NCBI GenBank assembly: GCA_013140955.1
Contig: JABFRY010000138.1
Span: 1 to 6,195, forward strand
Origin: Acidobacteriota bacterium
GTDB taxonomy: Bacteria > Acidobacteriota > Vicinamibacteria > Vicinamibacterales > UBA2999
Direction of reading: 5' to 3'
DNA length: 6,195 nt
The notes beneath the pieces are model-generated. The model made no database searches. It was not told the DNA's origin and worked only from the letters and a program-made list of their open reading frames with translations. The stretch's first letter is position 1. Each line of letters starts with the position of its first letter. Shown here piece by piece: positions 5,420-6,195 of the stretch. The translations under genes were made by a program, and so were the position numbers.

Positions 5420-6157
5420 ATGGCCGGACTGTCGCTCACGATGCCCGCCCTCGCCCTCGTGCTCGCCTTGCTGATGCTTCCCGTCGCTCCCGTGTACGCC
5501 CAGGAGGTGCTCGAACCCACCTTCGAGGCCGTGGACGACCAAGAGGGCACCGATGTCTTCGAAGTGCTCAAGAGTTCCGTGCGGCTGCTCCTGCTGGAGC
5601 ACGGGACGCGCATTGCCCTTCAGGCCAAGACCCGTCGTGAACTGGGGGGCAACTTCTGGGTGGACTACCACCGTGCGGTGCGCATGCCGCAGCAATGGGG
5701 TGATACGGATTCCTGGCTGATCAACTACGTCGGGCACCCCGTTCATGGTGCCGCGGCGGGCCATCTCTGGCTCGAGCACGATCCAGGCGCTCCCCTGGGG
5801 CTCGGGAGCGGACGCGACGGGTACTGGTCGTCACGCGGACGAGCCACGGCATGGGCCGCCGTCTACAGCCTGCAGTTCGAGATTGGCCCGTTCAGCGAGG
5901 CGTCCATCGGCAACGTCGGCCTGCGCCCAGAGACGGTGGGCTGGGTGGATCACGTGGTGACCCCGGTGGGGGCGTTCGGGATGCTCGTGGCCGAGGACGC
6001 CCTCGACCGCTACGTGGTGGAGTGGGTGGAGCGGAAGACCCGGAACCGGGTCGTGCGGGCTGCCGTGCGTCTGGTCCTCAACCCCGGGCGGACCATGGCG
6101 AACACCGCAGCGGGCCGGCTGCCCTGGCACCGGCCAGACCGTCCGATCGGCTGGTAG
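5420..6157 (+). CDS. Exported protein of unknown function with INYVGHP and EASIGNVG motifs
   Basis: This is a 245-residue predicted exported protein. The start at 5420 is chosen because it begins a clean signal peptide, with a hydrophobic core about 9-22 and cleavage at VYA27|QE; the frame is open back to 5180 but that extension is Arg/Pro-rich and lies outside the signal peptide. The ATG at 5441 is an alternative. The mature part starts acidic (about 30-45), then has a hydrophobic helix (VRLLLLEHGTRIAL, 54-67). Motifs that look conserved are INYVGHPVHGAAAGHLWL (101-118), YWSSRGRATAWAAVYSLQFEIGPFSEASIGN (135-165), WVDHVVTPVGAFGMLVAEDALDRYV (175-199) and LNPGRTMAN (220-228). I recall similar unnamed proteins from Acidobacteriota; a relation to DUF3943-type envelope proteins is possible but unverified. 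No catalytic motif is recognised. It has no close operon partner, and a leaderless promoter precedes it. Confidence 0.85.
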   Translation: MAGLSLTMPALALVLALLMLPVAPVYAQEVLEPTFEAVDDQEGTDVFEVLKSSVRLLLLEHGTRIALQAKTRRELGGNFWVDYHRAVRMPQQWGDTDSWLINYVGHPVHGAAAGHLWLEHDPGAPLGLGSGRDGYWSSRGRATAWAAVYSLQFEIGPFSEASIGNVGLRPETVGWVDHVVTPVGAFGMLVAEDALDRYVVEWVERKTRNRVVRAAVRLVLNPGRTMANTAAGRLPWHRPDRPIGW

Positions 6158-6192
6158 CGCGGCGACGGGCAACGGTCGTCGGCCCGCCGCGC
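6157..6192 (+). terminator. Possible GC-rich terminator hairpin
   Basis: GCGCGGCG (6157-6164) and CGCCGCGC (6185-6192) form a perfect 8-bp stem around a 20-base loop, with possible inner pairing of ACG (6165-6167) and CGT (6177-6179). It begins on the last base of the upstream stop codon, a sensible place for a terminator. The window ends before any T-run could be seen, and such stems arise easily in very GC-rich DNA. Confidence 0.3.
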
Positions 6193-6195
6193 GGG

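Noticed and set aside
5129..5779. 216-codon minus-strand open frame opposite the exported protein
   Set aside because: No domain, no signal peptide, and it overlaps a plus-strand gene with a good signal peptide and conserved-looking motifs.

Overview
The window is GC-rich (about 70% by eye) and densely coded. The two secreted proteins on the right, with their recurrent DLSRHLGQ.VEVRG and INYVGHP...EASIGNVG motifs, and the high-GC style suggest an environmental Acidobacteriota, perhaps Vicinamibacteria. This is inference from remembered family flavour, not a search result. An inner-membrane efflux pump and exported proteins with type I signal peptides fit a Gram-negative envelope.

Left part (1-2726, + strand): the 3' end of an HME-type RND metal efflux pump gene (CzcA/CusA superfamily) is followed after 4 bases by an OmpR/PhoB-type response regulator. 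That gene overlaps a membrane histidine kinase by ATGA. This is a compact pump plus two-component operon, most simply read as a metal-responsive efflux locus. The TM10 signature (AVLNG) resembles CzcA-type pumps more than the Cu/Ag CusA type. The kinase has Gly at the position of the phosphatase-motif Thr/Asn.

Middle (2727-4566, + strand): a 184-base spacer carries the clearest regulatory structure in the window, a perfect 7-bp inverted repeat whose right arm starts a TTCAG-N6-TTCAG direct repeat with 11-bp periodicity. It lies upstream of a 551-residue PepSY/PepSY_TM membrane protein with four likely membrane helices and several membrane-proximal histidines, reminiscent of heme-binding siderophore/metal reductases. 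A plausible model is that the adjacent regulator controls this gene, coupling membrane redox or metal reduction to efflux.

Right part (4567-6195): a minus-strand gene for a small secreted protein with exactly two cysteines in the mature chain converges on the PepSY gene with only 11 bases between stops. A roughly 305-base divergent spacer follows, then a plus-strand gene for a 245-residue exported protein of unknown function that appears to be read from a leaderless mRNA (TACAGT six bases before ATG). A GC-rich hairpin sits at its stop codon. No RNA genes, mobile elements, CRISPR arrays or long repeats were seen.
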